NCBI RefSeq assembly: GCF_043290135.1
Contig: NC_134707.1
Span: 72,565,008 to 72,629,007 of the forward strand
Reading direction: 5' to 3'
Origin: Rhipicephalus microplus
Taxonomy: Eukaryota; Arthropoda; Arachnida; Ixodida; Ixodidae
DNA: 64,000 bases
Both the position numbers and the translations under genes were made by a program. Shown here in pieces: positions 54,555 through 64,000 of the stretch. The notes beneath the pieces are model-generated. The model was not told the DNA's origin. It searched no databases and worked only from the letters and a program-made list of their open reading frames with translations. Numbering within the stretch: position 1 is the first letter of the stretch; each line of letters begins with the position of its first letter.

Positions 54555-54726
54555 CTGCGGCGGCTGCATTTCCGATAGAGGCGGGAATGTTGTAGGCCCG
54601 TGTGCTCAGACTTGGGTGCACCTTAAAGAATCCCAGGTGGTCGAAAACTCCGGAGACCTCCACCACGGCGTCTCTCATAATCATATGGTGGTTTTGGGAC
54701 GTTAAACCCCGCATATCAATCTATTG
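54555..54726 (+). mobile_element. Ruka-like SINE lacking the tRNA head
   Basis: It begins at 'ctgcggcggctgcatttccg', lacking the A and B boxes. The body is well preserved through 'cataatcatatggtggtttt' to 'atatcaatctattgattc'. The 5' truncation at the end of the tRNA part is typical of incomplete target-primed reverse transcription. Confidence 0.85.
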
Positions 54727-55637
54727 ATTCAGATTCGCCAAGAACCACCCAATCGCTGTGAAAAAACTAGATCTATGTTGGTGTCCGCCTTCACGAGAAT
54801 CGCAGAATAGTTGGTACCAAAAAACAATAAATACTAAAATTAGTTGGCGTAATATTGTGATCATAATACAGAAACCATATTGCAATGCACACATCGTCAC
54901 GATAACTTGTGAAGCAGAAAACTTGTTACGCATGCACGCGCTAGTACAATCATTGAGGCATTAGATATATGTCTTGATGATTTCAAATGACACAATATCT
55001 TTGGTGATAAAATCTTTGTTAGCACTGCAGTGTAATTGCTACATTTTTAATTGCTGTAAAATCATTCATCTCTTGGTAACTCTCACCTGGACAGTCTGAT
55101 ACAGGCTTAAAACTCAAAAAAAGGCGCTGTTTATCGAGGGCTATGTATTTATTTCAGACACAATCTGAGGAGTTTTTTACGCTTTAAAATGAAGAAAGTA
55201 TAGGGACATCATTTATAATTTGTCTGTAATTTATTCTAAGTGATGTGTACGAAATACCAAGCAAGTCGAGATTAGTAGCTAGCATAAAAATCAACTTCGT
55301 GGAGGTAAGTATTGAAATTCCAATATTCAGGTAACGTGAGTGAAGTGCGTGTGCTGTATGTATACGGGTGTTTACATTGGTAAAAATAGGAAAATATAAA
55401 TTCAATAAGTATGTCATGGAATAATAACTAGAAATCGGATTTTTAGGCGCTAGAACGTGTGTTGTAGGCACGAAAGACTGGCACTAAAACACCGTTTTAG
55501 GCCTTCAAAATTGGAACAAAAGGCAAAGTGAATTTCTACGAAACTTAAAATATATCAAAACAAAGACGTTGGTGACTTGTATCTGCGGCAAGAAGCAAAA
55601 AATGATATTGTTTAAGATAGAAGAAATGAATCTATGA
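54727..55637. other. AT-rich stretch
   Basis: No gene recognised. Frames up to 95 codons lack any domain. Confidence 0.4.
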
Positions 55638-55825
55638 TTGAACATAGGCATGCATTTCCCGGTACGATTCGCAGTATGTGGTGTTTCGCTTTGCTGTCTA
55701 GCATTGTGCGTCAAGTGTCCACCATTCAATAACACTCTCCTGGGTCTCTTTTGCTTCGCTTGGACCGCGAAGGTCAGCGCAGGAGCAAATACCCAGACCA
55801 CGGATACCCTCCAAAAGGAGCAAAG
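55638..55825 (+). CDS. Candidate signal-peptide exon, secreted protein
   Basis: The frame starts with an ATG at 55638, or a second at 55650 (MHFPVRFAVCGVSLCCLALC). It contains a second hydrophobic run (NTLLGLFCFAWTAKVSAGA) and then a polar stretch ending TQTTDTLQKEQ. It stops being open exactly at a consensus donor, gagcaaag|gtaggt (GT at 55826). A signal sequence followed by a phase-2 splice site fits the first coding exon of a secreted tick protein, but I found no following exon. The Cys-rich start is unusual for a single signal peptide. Confidence 0.3.
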
Positions 55826-56831
55826 GTAGGTTTAATTGCGTAGGGCCAATTTCTTCCCTATCGGTGAGCACCTCGAAGGGACCCTCACTAGGTTTGGGCA
55901 TTTTGAGCTCACAAGCGGACTGGTGCACTGGGCACTCCGTATCAGTCCTGTTAAGATTTCTCATATCGACATGTCGCGGGAAGGTACGTTGTGAAAAAAC
56001 GCTTAATTTCTAATCCATGCCACTTGCCCTTCTCGCGGGCATGCGCCCCGAGATCTATGCAGGGACGCACAGTAAGGAATGGTCCTGTTTTTATGTCGCT
56101 CTTTTACGTTGATGTTGGTGGTCTGACGTCGCATATCGTACGCTCTTCATCAAAAGTTCTTTAAATGCTAGCTATATTTAAAAAGCTTTTTAGCGATATT
56201 AAACTTAAAAAGTAAATTACAAACAAAGCAAAGGCCGCTTGCCCATCACAATTTTTACCCAAAAGCACTGCACCTGCTGGATCACAATGTTATGGAAGAC
56301 ACGCCTTCATTGTCACAACACGCTTTGTTCTTTTTGTAAGTCATTTCATTCTGTCATGAAACAAACAAAAAACAATATAATAGAAAAATATATCGGATAC
56401 GACATTATAAAATCTTGCCTAACACTTCGCAAAGAGTACTGTTTAGGTACATTCATTTTCGAATGCGAGATTTGAGATCAAATGCTTGACATAGAAGCTT
56501 TACCCGTAGTTTAATTCGACGCGATTATAGTCATTCCTATCATAGTTTATTTTTCATATTGTTACAGTTGTCATTTTTTGAGTAACTGCTTAGGACAAAC
56601 CTTGAAGCCTTGTACTGTTTTTTTTTCACGCTTGTCGTCTAAAGACATACAAGATGGGATCTCATACGGTACAAGCGTAATCAAGCACACAATTATGTAT
56701 GCTAAATAAACCGTTGATTGTAAACATGCCGGCACCTGTCTCAGGCTTCGCTGTATAAAGTATAACGATTTAGTGACTTTCGCTACCGCCGAATCAACAA
56801 GAGCATTCTATGAGTGGCTCTCCATGGTTTT
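55826..56831. other. AT-rich stretch
   Basis: No gene recognised. It ends at the stop codon and poly(A)-like 'caaataaaaaacc' of the minus-strand fragment at 56832-57209. Confidence 0.4.
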
Positions 56832-57209
56832 TTATTTGTTCTCCAGGTACCCGTGGCTGTCCAGAAAAACCAGGTGTTCTTTTCTCACCGCTACAAGCAG
56901 GTTTTCAGGGCCGTTCTTCAGTTCCTTCAGGGCACTGGACAGCTGTCTGTAGAAGGCGGTCGCCACATCCCTGGCCATAGACGCCATTTTCATTTTCTTA
57001 CCCCATGTTTATATTCTCTCCTCCTTCCACTTCAGACGCTGAGGCGTTCTTTCACATGGGCCTCCAGAAATAGCGTCTTTCCCACTCCTCGTGCTCCTTC
57101 TCCAATCGCTCGCAGCATGTCAACTTTGTCTTCGTTCAACATTATAGTGTTTGGATATATCAATGTTGCCTTTTTTACACGAATCACCGTTTCACACCAA
57201 GCTCGATAA
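56832..57209 (-). pseudogene. Fragment of a P-loop protein, frameshifted
   Basis: The minus strand reads RVKKATLIYPNTIMLNEDKV and DMLRAIGEGARGVGKTLFLE, in which GARGVGKT fits the Walker A pattern G-x4-G-K-T. After a frame change near 57030, KMKMASMARDVATAFYRQLS and PENLLVAVRKEHLVFLDSHG follow, ending LENK-stop at 56832-56834. No Walker B is visible. It resembles a repeated tick ORF rather than a conserved host ATPase, and I cannot name the family. Absence of introns and a nearby 'aataaa' suggest retroposition. Confidence 0.45.
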
Positions 57210-57230
57210 CAAAATTTGGGCTTGAATATC

Positions 57231-57845
57231 ACCCATATGGGCGCTCAATTGAAAAAATGGGCAATTGTAGGCAAATATAGGTATTTAGGCACAAACTCCA
57301 ATGTGGGCATTTATAAACAAGTTCCACTGGATTTACGTCACGTTATTGTGGTGGCGCTGTCTTGGTAGGCAAAATACGCTCTGCCTACCGCAGTTTCTGC
57401 TGGGTGTTCAATGTACATGTGATGTCCTCAGTCAATCAACGAGAAAAAAAAACGATATGCCAACGAACTGCGTCACAGATGGATGTGAGTCGCGTCTCAC
57501 AACTTAGCTTTGTTTGTTGGCGCACATCGCAGCCCTCCCCGCTTATGGTGGAAGTTGCTTGCGGACGTCGCTATAGTTTTACCCTTTAAGTCTACATCGG
57601 CCTACTAGTGTTTACAAACATGAAATGGGTCTATAGGCACTATAAAACAGCATAAAAGGCCTTTTTGACATCTAATTCATGCTCATATGGCAAGTTAGGT
57701 GTGCAAGGAGCAAAATAGGCCTTTCTTTGTAATCCAGTCTCTACTAATGATATCAGAGAAAATGATCACTTATCGTATTGTATTCGAAGACAAGTGCGGA
57801 TTATTATTATACACAAGACGCACTCTAAGCAAAAAAAAAAAAAAA
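57231..57845. repeat. Possible non-autonomous element rich in TAGGCA motifs
   Basis: 'gtaggcaaatataggtattt' and 'taggcacaaactcc' at 57265-57300, 'ggtaggcaaaatacg' at 57364, and 'ctataggcactataaaacag' and 'aaaataggcctttct' at 57630-57725 share the hexamer TAGGCA or near variants. The two ends therefore look related. A run of 15 A lies at 57831-57845. No transposase is visible. Confidence 0.3.
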
Positions 57846-58239
57846 CTTTGGAGGCAAAGGGGATTCTCCTTCACTCCCATTACTCCCCTAAAAAGTGTAA
57901 CTGCAGGAGGAGGCACTGTTACTGTCCTCTCAGCTTCTTCTTCGGGGGATGAACAGTTAGTTGCTCCCCGACAACCAGCTGTTACTCACTCCAATTGCAC
58001 CCCGGAGGCCAACGGTTATGCTTGACCGTTACTTTTGAGTTTTTATAGTTACTCTTTGAGGAGCAACTGCTCATGCTTCCATTTACTCCTAGTGTGAATG
58101 TTTATCTCGAGTATTCTTTTCAGAGGCTGAACGCAGTTCCAGAGTTCCTTGGAAGAGCACTGCTTGGGTGCTTGTAACAGAAAAAGTGAACAGGAAAAGT
58201 GTAAATGAATAAGAAGTGCTTACGTTTTCATTTCAGGGG
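57846..58239. other. Short-motif repeat region
   Basis: 'gttactc' and 'agttgctcc' motifs recur between 57870 and 58085 on both strands ('gttactcactcc', 'gttactctttgaggagcaac'). The tract is non-coding. Confidence 0.35.
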
Positions 58240-58880
58240 CGAAGCTTTTTATAGCGGCACTTGTTCGTCCCTCGTAGCCGTTGTAGTGTGTAACGAGTAT
58301 AACATTTTGACCTCCAAGGTGGTGCCGGTGAGAGATTTCTTCTGTGCGTTGTTCAACACTAAAAGATAGTGCTCAACGTACATGCCAATGGCTGCTAAGG
58401 GGAAATGAGAGACAGGAGCATTCGGCTTTTAGTTAACGCGCACGCTGCGATGCCCATTAGCAGCTACTGGCATGTACATTGAGCACTATTTGACAAGAAA
58501 GGGTTGCTACGTCATACTCGCTGGGTGTAACCTCCTTAGCTTTAGAACGGTTTAGCGAGCGTTGAGTCGCAGTAGCATGAATACAATGAACTCGAGGTGG
58601 TCCAAGGTGGGAAGTAGATACGAAGTGCAAGCCGTAATAAAGTAAAAGCCGAATTCTCCTGTCTCTCATTTCCTATTAGCAGTCATTGGCATGTACATTG
58701 AATACTATCTGACAGGAAAAGGTTGCTACGTTATACTCGCTGGGCGTAACCATCTTGGTTTTAGAAAGCTTTAGCGTGCGTTAGGCCGCAGTGCCATGAA
58801 TACAGTGAACTAGCATACCATGAGCTTGAGGTGGTTAAAGGTGGGAAGTAGGCCCAAAGCGCAAGCCGTAAGAAAGTGTG
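58240..58880. repeat. Direct plus inverted repeat cluster
   Basis: Units at about 58456-58655 and 58676-58877 are direct repeats ('ggcatgtacattga', 'ggttgctacgt', 'atactcgctggg', 'aaggtgggaagtag', 'gcaagccgtaa'). A third piece at 58361-58431 is the inverted complement of 58645-58715 ('gagagacaggag', 'aatgtacatgccaatg' types). Unit length is about 200-220 bases. Confidence 0.75.
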
Positions 58881-58989
58881 CGTGTGCTAACTCTCGTTTA
58901 GTGCTTGGAATGTCCGCTGGATGTCGGTGCTTCTATATGGTACAATATATGATGGAAAGATGCGAGATGGTGGTTCTTGGAGTGTTGAA

Positions 58990-59155
58990 TAGATGGACGA
59001 ACGAACACACAGACAGATGCATGGATGGACGCATGAACCGACGCAGGGGTGGATGCATGGACAAACGCAGGGACGAACGCACGAACAGATGCACGCACTG
59101 ACGGGTGGATGGACGCATGGACGGACGGAAGCAAGAACGAATGAACGGACGAATG
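58990..59155. repeat. Minisatellite of GGACGGACGCAT type
   Basis: Degenerate four-base-based repeats ('gatggacg', 'catggacg', 'cgaacg', 'cgcatgga'). All frames on both strands are open and give Cys/Val- or His/Arg-rich peptides, which are artefacts of the repeat. Confidence 0.85.
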
Positions 59156-59429
59156 ATTCGCTCACCCTCCATCATTCACTCCGTAAATATGCTGCCATTT
59201 TTTTATTGCAAGGCGCAATTTGTGAAATTTTTGAAGTGACGTGAGTTAGCTTAGCCAAGCCGAACCGTCATGAGGGTAACAGAGCGGGCAGCTATAGAAC
59301 ATGTGTTCAAATTGTTTATTGGTTTCGTCGCACCAGTTTCGTCATCGCTTCATTGGTTCCAGCGTCTTGCGGCAGCAGAACCATTCCTTTGAAAGACAAT
59401 GGTCGAGCCGCCATCTGTGTACCTCGGAA

Positions 59430-59475
59430 GTGGCCCGTGTGTGTATAAAAAGCCTCCCCGCAGGCACTCGTCGTT
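59430..59475 (+). promoter_or_regulatory. Candidate TATA core promoter
   Basis: 'gtgtgtataaaaagcctccc' has a near-consensus TATA box at about 59444-59451, with a possible start at 'gcactcgtcg' (about 59464) some 20 bases on. The surrounding DNA is CpG-containing. It could equally lie in an LTR or retroposon. No gene is identified downstream. Confidence 0.3.
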
Positions 59476-61194
59476 TGCGACGTCGGGGAAATAGAGAAGT
59501 GGGCCACAGCTGGCGCTGCACGGAAGGCAGAGTTAGCTACGTATTGGGAGGTACCCTCGGAAGAACTTCGCGGTTTTGATAGAAATGTGGCGACGACGGC
59601 CCAGTTTCATGTAAAGTGGTGAACGAGAAGAAAGTACTCATTCAGCCGAAGGTGGACAGGCTTGCAGGGGGTGGGCGGCATTGTTCATTGAGGGGAAGCG
59701 TGACTGCCGACATAGGGGACCTTGGTAGCGCGCATCTATGGCTTCAAAATAACAATAGTAAGGAAACATTTCGCTTTGACTTTTAGCGGGGCGAAGGGCA
59801 AACTAACTTGCACGGAGTTGGCGACATCCTAGCCAGCTTATGGACTCGCGAGTGATGTCGCCATGCCAGACCGACTACACAAAAATAGGAGGAAGTTGTA
59901 AACAAAAGGCTTCTGGTACACTACTGTAGTTGTCGCACAGCGTTGCTTCGAAGATGTACTGTAGAGGGCGGGCTCTAAAGGGGGCAGCTACAATGTAAAC
60001 TTGGATAGCCCGGCTCAGTTTTTGGTATTAAGATCTGGTGCACTCATTGTTTGAAATAGGGTGAGAGATTCGAACACTGATTCCACCCTATATCACGACT
60101 GTTTAAAAACGAATGGTACGTGTGAACGAATAGAGCGTGAGCCGGGAATTGGCCGCCGATGGGCAATAATGTGTGTTGACCTGACCTCAATTTAGCTGTG
60201 TCTTTTGATTTTAATGAACAGTTTTGTTCTGGAAGTTTGCCCCCCTTGTTAATGGGTGTCTGCGGAAATCAGGAAGAGGCATGCCAAGTAGCGGGAAACG
60301 CCGAGCTAACAGCCTGGCAATGATCGTTTTAACTGACGTGTGAGCATACGCACTTGAGTTCGCCCCACCACTGCACATTAAATGAGCAGCATAATACATC
60401 AAAGGTTTGCTGCGTCTTCTGTAGAAAAACACTGTCGATGACCCAGCAGAAGGCAGCCTGTGTTATCATGACAAAAACAAGGTCAATTTTTCCACTCGTG
60501 AAAGACTGGAAGTCGCAGGACTGCTGTTTCTGTCAAGCTAGCGAAGTGTAATGCCACAACATGTATAGGTGATGCAGCTCATTGGCGCAAGAAGAATAAA
60601 AAGTGTGAGGGTTCACGTGCCATAATCAATACATAACAATAAATCACACACAAATGCCGTAGCAGCGTTTACATTCTAGTGGGTTCATCGTAAAATGACT
60701 TGTGAAAGCAAATGGGTTTTGTCAAACGCTGCTAGGCAAGCCATATTAATGTTGAATTGATGAATGCTCTTCACACAATGGGTTCATACGTAGCCGTTAA
60801 CGTTACATAAAGGCATTGAGGGAAAGGTACTAATAATAAGGCAGGAACAAACTCACCCAACGTTATTTTTACGAAATAGGTACTATCGCGGAAAGGAGAG
60901 TTTAACAGCAAACGCATGCATTGGCACTGCAGTGCAGGCAAAAACAGCAAGGGGGGATGCAGGCGATAACAATAGCGGTAATTTATTGCGATAGAGCTAG
61001 CAATGAATATTGTGAATAAGCAAGAAGAGGCTAACTTTAGAAGAGCGCAACCACAGTCAACAAGGCCCGGAGAGAAAAAAAGCCAGCCAGCTGCTCGTGA
61101 ACTCCACACCCTACACATGCCGTGAACTGAACAAATAAACTGAACGCTGACAGAGCTAGTGTTCATTTATGGTGCATAAAAAACAAGCAGATCA
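59476..61194. other. Unassigned stretch
   Basis: A 131-codon hydrophobic frame on the minus strand (61166-60771) has no recognisable domain or splice context. Nothing else stands out. Confidence 0.35.
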
Positions 61195-61880
61195 TTTTTT
61201 TCAATTAACCCATCTAAGACAACATTCATGCTATTCCATTTGTCCAAAAATCTGTCTATTCATCCTATTGCAGTTTCCTTATATAATGATGTGATTTCGA
61301 GATCCACGACGAAAAATTTCTCGGTGTTGTTCTAGACGACAATGTGAAGTTCCACTATCATACATATTCACTTGTTCAAAAAATCACATTCAGTTTTCAC
61401 ATCATTATAAAAACTCGCCATTTTTTTCATCTGGACGTTCTCATGTCTTTATACTATGCGTACATACCCAGTCACCTCTCATACTGACTTTCATCCTCGG
61501 GTAATACATACTACACACATCTTCATCATCTAGAAATCCTGCAAGAGCAGGCATTACGATTGGATACCATTCAATATCATACATCTCCCTCTGCTCCCAT
61601 ATTTCAATGTTTAAATGTTTTACCTTTGCGCATGCTATTCCATTATAAGGTGTCACTACTGATGTTTCGTCTTATCTATGCCGATCTCAATATTCCAGGT
61701 TTTACCCGCTCCAGCTTCATGAATAACGAATATACAAGACTTTTAAATTGACGTAATCTACTCCCTAAAATTAGAACAAATTATGAGAATTTACTGTTGC
61801 TTTTCCAGGCATTTCAATTTGAAATTCATTGCCATCGAATATAAAGTCATCTTCGTTATTCTCCTTCAAACTTAAAACTA
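61195..61880 (+). pseudogene. LINE ORF2 C-terminal region (Daphne/CR1-like)
   Basis: The plus strand reads EKFLGVVLDDNVKFHYHTYS near 61317-61372 (the post-RT 'K-F-L-G-V-x-L-D-x-x-L-x-W' block). SLYYAYIPSHLSY-stop-LSSSGN (about 61445-61505) and HLHHLEILQEQALRLDTIQY (about 61515-61570) follow. The frame 61560-61751 contains VLPLRMLFHYKVSLLMFRLI. These are consecutive parts of the thumb and C-terminus of a LINE ORF2, with stops and frame changes. The RT core is missing on the left. Confidence 0.65.
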
Positions 61881-62590
61881 AGGTGCTTCACTGTAAGATC
61901 ATTCAAAGTAGTTGAAAATGTGACGCAGTTAGTCGCCACTCACCTGCAAGCTGATGCATGCACACTCTCTTGTCCGACAAGCAAACTAGTTTGCAGATCG
62001 CTCAGGACGTGTTTACGTCGTGTATTTTTTATCCAGCAGCAAAATCCACAACAACCTTGCACTCTAGAAAGATTGGCATGAACTAAGCTTTACGACGAAT
62101 AAGTAGAAGCGAAAATCGGCTAAACACATGCACTATTAAAACATGGCACACTGGCTTACCCATCTAAGTACTCCCTAACCACAAAGCATGCGAATATGAG
62201 CAGTGCGAAGGCGAAAAAAAAAACGTCGGGGGGAGGCAGCACAAGCGTCAGCGCCATGCTTTTAGTATGTTCTTTTACAACACTCTTAAGAATAATTATG
62301 CTAGAACTACTACTTATTAAAAGACACAATATGATTCAAAATTTTTTATAGCACTAGAATGGAGAAAATAATTAATAATGATCACCATGTGAGGGTTTCG
62401 TCGCTAGGGGGTGACGAAGTGCCGATGCACGTCCCATCGGCTCCGCAGATTTTTGTATTTTTCGGCATTGCTTGCCTGCCATTCTGTTTACAGTCTTCCC
62501 TAACTGGCTGCGAAAGTCTTCTGGGCTTTTCTAACACCAGATTTAGGCAGGTGAGCCATAAGTTGGCTACTCTGTGAAAATTTTTTTGCA
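61881..62590. other. AT-rich stretch
   Basis: The 3' side of the LINE relic and unassigned DNA up to the next LINE. Confidence 0.4.
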
Positions 62591-64000
62591 GCCCCACTGG
62601 CCCGACTAGCCAGTGGACGGGCACGGTAGGCCTAACGCGCTGGCGTTGCAAACGGGTGCTACCCATCCGATGTGCTGGTGTCTGCAATCGACGCCGTGCA
62701 AGTCGACGGCGAAGAGGTCTCACCGATGGAGTTCGGGAAAGAACAAGGATGGTGCGAGGTAAAGCGTAACACCAAGAAAGCGGCTGGAGGCGCCGACCCA
62801 GCGACGAACCAGCTAGCAACGCCAGCAAGAAGGCCGCGTTCAAGCAGAGAGTGACGCAGCATGTGAGGAAAATCAGCAAGGTGAGCCGAATGACCAGCCT
62901 GCTGACGGATGACTACAAGATGATCGTATGGCCCCGGAACAGCTTCAAGGTATTGCAGTATCAGAAGAACCGCGTCCACTGCTGCATACGCAATGCGGCA
63001 GGGGTGGGACGCGAAGAAGCAGAGGAGGACAGTGTCTGAACGAGTGCCAAACCTTGGCTGTGGTAAGCACGCCATCAGAAAATCATGCAAAACGGTACAG
63101 CGGCGTTGATAAGCCACGTATCTGTGACCACGAGTTTGTAGCAGAAGCCTACAGATTGGCGCCGGAGAACACATCCAAGGGCTTCATCAAGGGCATATCA
63201 CTTGACGAAAAGCCAGTGGACGTAGTGAGAAGTCTCGTGAACCACTGTGACCCGAACGTCCTGCATGCCAAGCGCATGGCATGCCATTTCTTTGTAGTTG
63301 ACGTTTGGCATGCCAAGCACACGCCAAACGTCAGCTACGGAGAAATGGTGCTAAGGTGCACTCTGTACAAACAACATTTGAACGTGTGCTACCAGTGTGG
63401 TAGTCTGGGACATAGGTGCGACGCGTGCCCCGACCCAAACGATAAGAAGTGCCATGAGTATGGATGCGGCAACCCACCCAATGATCATCGGTGCGAGCCC
63501 GCGTGCCTGTTGTGTGAAAAGGATCACCTACCAAACACTCTACTTTGTCAAGCGACGGCAATGGGAACGCAGAATGTATGAGGAGGCTGAGGCTGCCTAT
63601 AGCAGTAGCAGCAGCACCATCAACGACGGAAGGGAGGGCTCCCGCTGACGCCACGCATTAAGAAGACGCAGCAGCAACAGGCGATCGGCCTCAACAGAGA
63701 GCTGCGCGCGGAACCGAACTCGCTCAGGTACTCGTTCTCGGACGCTTTCCCGCAGCGTCTCCCGGCCTCGTATCGCGAGGACTGGCAGCAAGTCGGCGAC
63801 TCAAGCCACTTACGCGGCTGAAGCCAAAAGCGGAACGATATTTGTCCCCCATATCGTCAGGTGGGTGGACGTCACCTCCGGTCGCGCGCCTCTCGCACCA
63901 CAAACGCGAATTGAGGTTGCCATTATTAGAAACCCCGACATAGACCAACGCGAAAGTTTTGCTAACAGTACAAACAGTGAACAAGAAAGCTCAATACAGA
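62591..64000 (+). mobile_element. LINE 5' region and ORF1, running off the window
   Basis: A plus-strand LINE starts somewhere near 62591 and continues past the right edge. Only ORF1 is within the window, in three frames with a few breaks. ORF2 would begin beyond 64000. Confidence 0.7.
62672..64000 (+). pseudogene. LINE ORF1 with CCHC zinc knuckles, partial at window edge
   Basis: VLVSAIDAVQVDGEEVSPME opens the N-terminal part at about 62672. The main frame 62928-63581 (217 codons) includes LAVVSTPSENHAKRYSGVDK, then EMVLRCTLYKQHLNVCYQCG and SLGHRCDACPDPN, a CCHC knuckle (C-x2-C-x4-H-x4-C). A second knuckle-like C-x2-C...H-x-C set (CHEYGCGNPPNDHRC) and CLLCEKDH follow. The tail from about 63640 is Arg/Ser-rich (RTRSGTRSRTLSRSVSR in one frame), typical of the end of this ORF1 type. 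The protein would bind the LINE RNA. Frameshifts at about 62850 and 63580 indicate decay. Confidence 0.75.

Noticed and set aside
58887..59244. Several overlapping long frames on both strands
   Set aside because: They lie within the GGACGGACGCAT-type minisatellite; all six frames are open because the repeat lacks stops.
62382..63174. Minus-strand frames of 165 and 171 codons
   Set aside because: They are antisense to the LINE ORF1 frames, which carry the recognisable zinc knuckles.
1..64000. CRISPR array, prokaryotic operon or rRNA genes
   Set aside because: No regularly spaced short repeats with unique spacers, no ribosome-binding-site/operon structure and no rRNA-like sequence were seen; the content is eukaryotic.

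Overview
The window looks like nuclear DNA of a hard tick (Ixodida), most likely a metastriate genus such as Rhipicephalus, Dermacentor or Hyalomma. The main clue is a short interspersed element that recurs at least six times on both strands. It has a tRNA-like head with A and B boxes, a conserved body and a (GATT)n / 'tcaatcaat' tail, and it matches my memory of the tick SINE Ruka. The other recognisable coding DNA is retrotransposon debris: LINE and Ty3/gypsy families, plus Penelope-like ends, of types that are abundant in tick genomes. No complete host protein gene, rRNA, CRISPR array or bacterial-type operon is visible. Family names come from reading translated frames by eye; no database search was possible.

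Layout. 1-2240 is a decayed Ty3/gypsy-type element whose integrase remnant lies before its reverse transcriptase. 2361-3042 holds a Ruka copy and two inverted-repeat structures. 3850-5300 is the 3' part of an RNase H-bearing LINE on the minus strand, followed by a 53-bp tandem repeat (about 5400-5900). 7434-8530 is a minus-strand LINE end with a zf-RVT-like protein and a tRNA-like sequence at its tail. 8.5-21.1 kb is AT-rich with few mobile elements; it contains a CpG-rich exon-like block, two candidate coding exons whose splice phases agree, a SINE-on-SINE pair, a purine/pyrimidine palindrome and a poly(A) signal.

21.1-35.1 kb is a nested pile. A plus-strand LINE carrying an SGNH-hydrolase-like ORF1 (21255-24077) abuts a minus-strand LINE. 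That second LINE is split by a Ty3/gypsy element (24977-33142) with short LTRs. The gypsy element is itself interrupted by a much younger LINE (27095-29023) and an LTR-like block (about 29280-29955). The second LINE resumes at 33143-35130.

35-48 kb is mostly unrecognised AT-rich DNA with Ruka copies, a LINE C-terminus at 41370-41645, a possible signal-peptide exon on the minus strand (45907-46000), a 203-codon reading frame behind a strong splice acceptor (46163-46666) and Penelope-like ends. 48.2-54.0 kb is a second nest: a Mag-like Ty3/gypsy element split by a Penelope-like element with inverted terminal repeats, which is in turn split by a GC-rich, LTR-like block. 54-64 kb has a Ruka copy, a possible signal-peptide exon, a P-loop protein fragment, repeats and a minisatellite, a LINE C-terminus, and at the right edge the start of a LINE whose ORF1 has CCHC knuckles.

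Almost every coding region here is a mobile-element relic. The biological story is repeated nested insertion, which gives a relative chronology, plus a few weak candidates for real tick exons.
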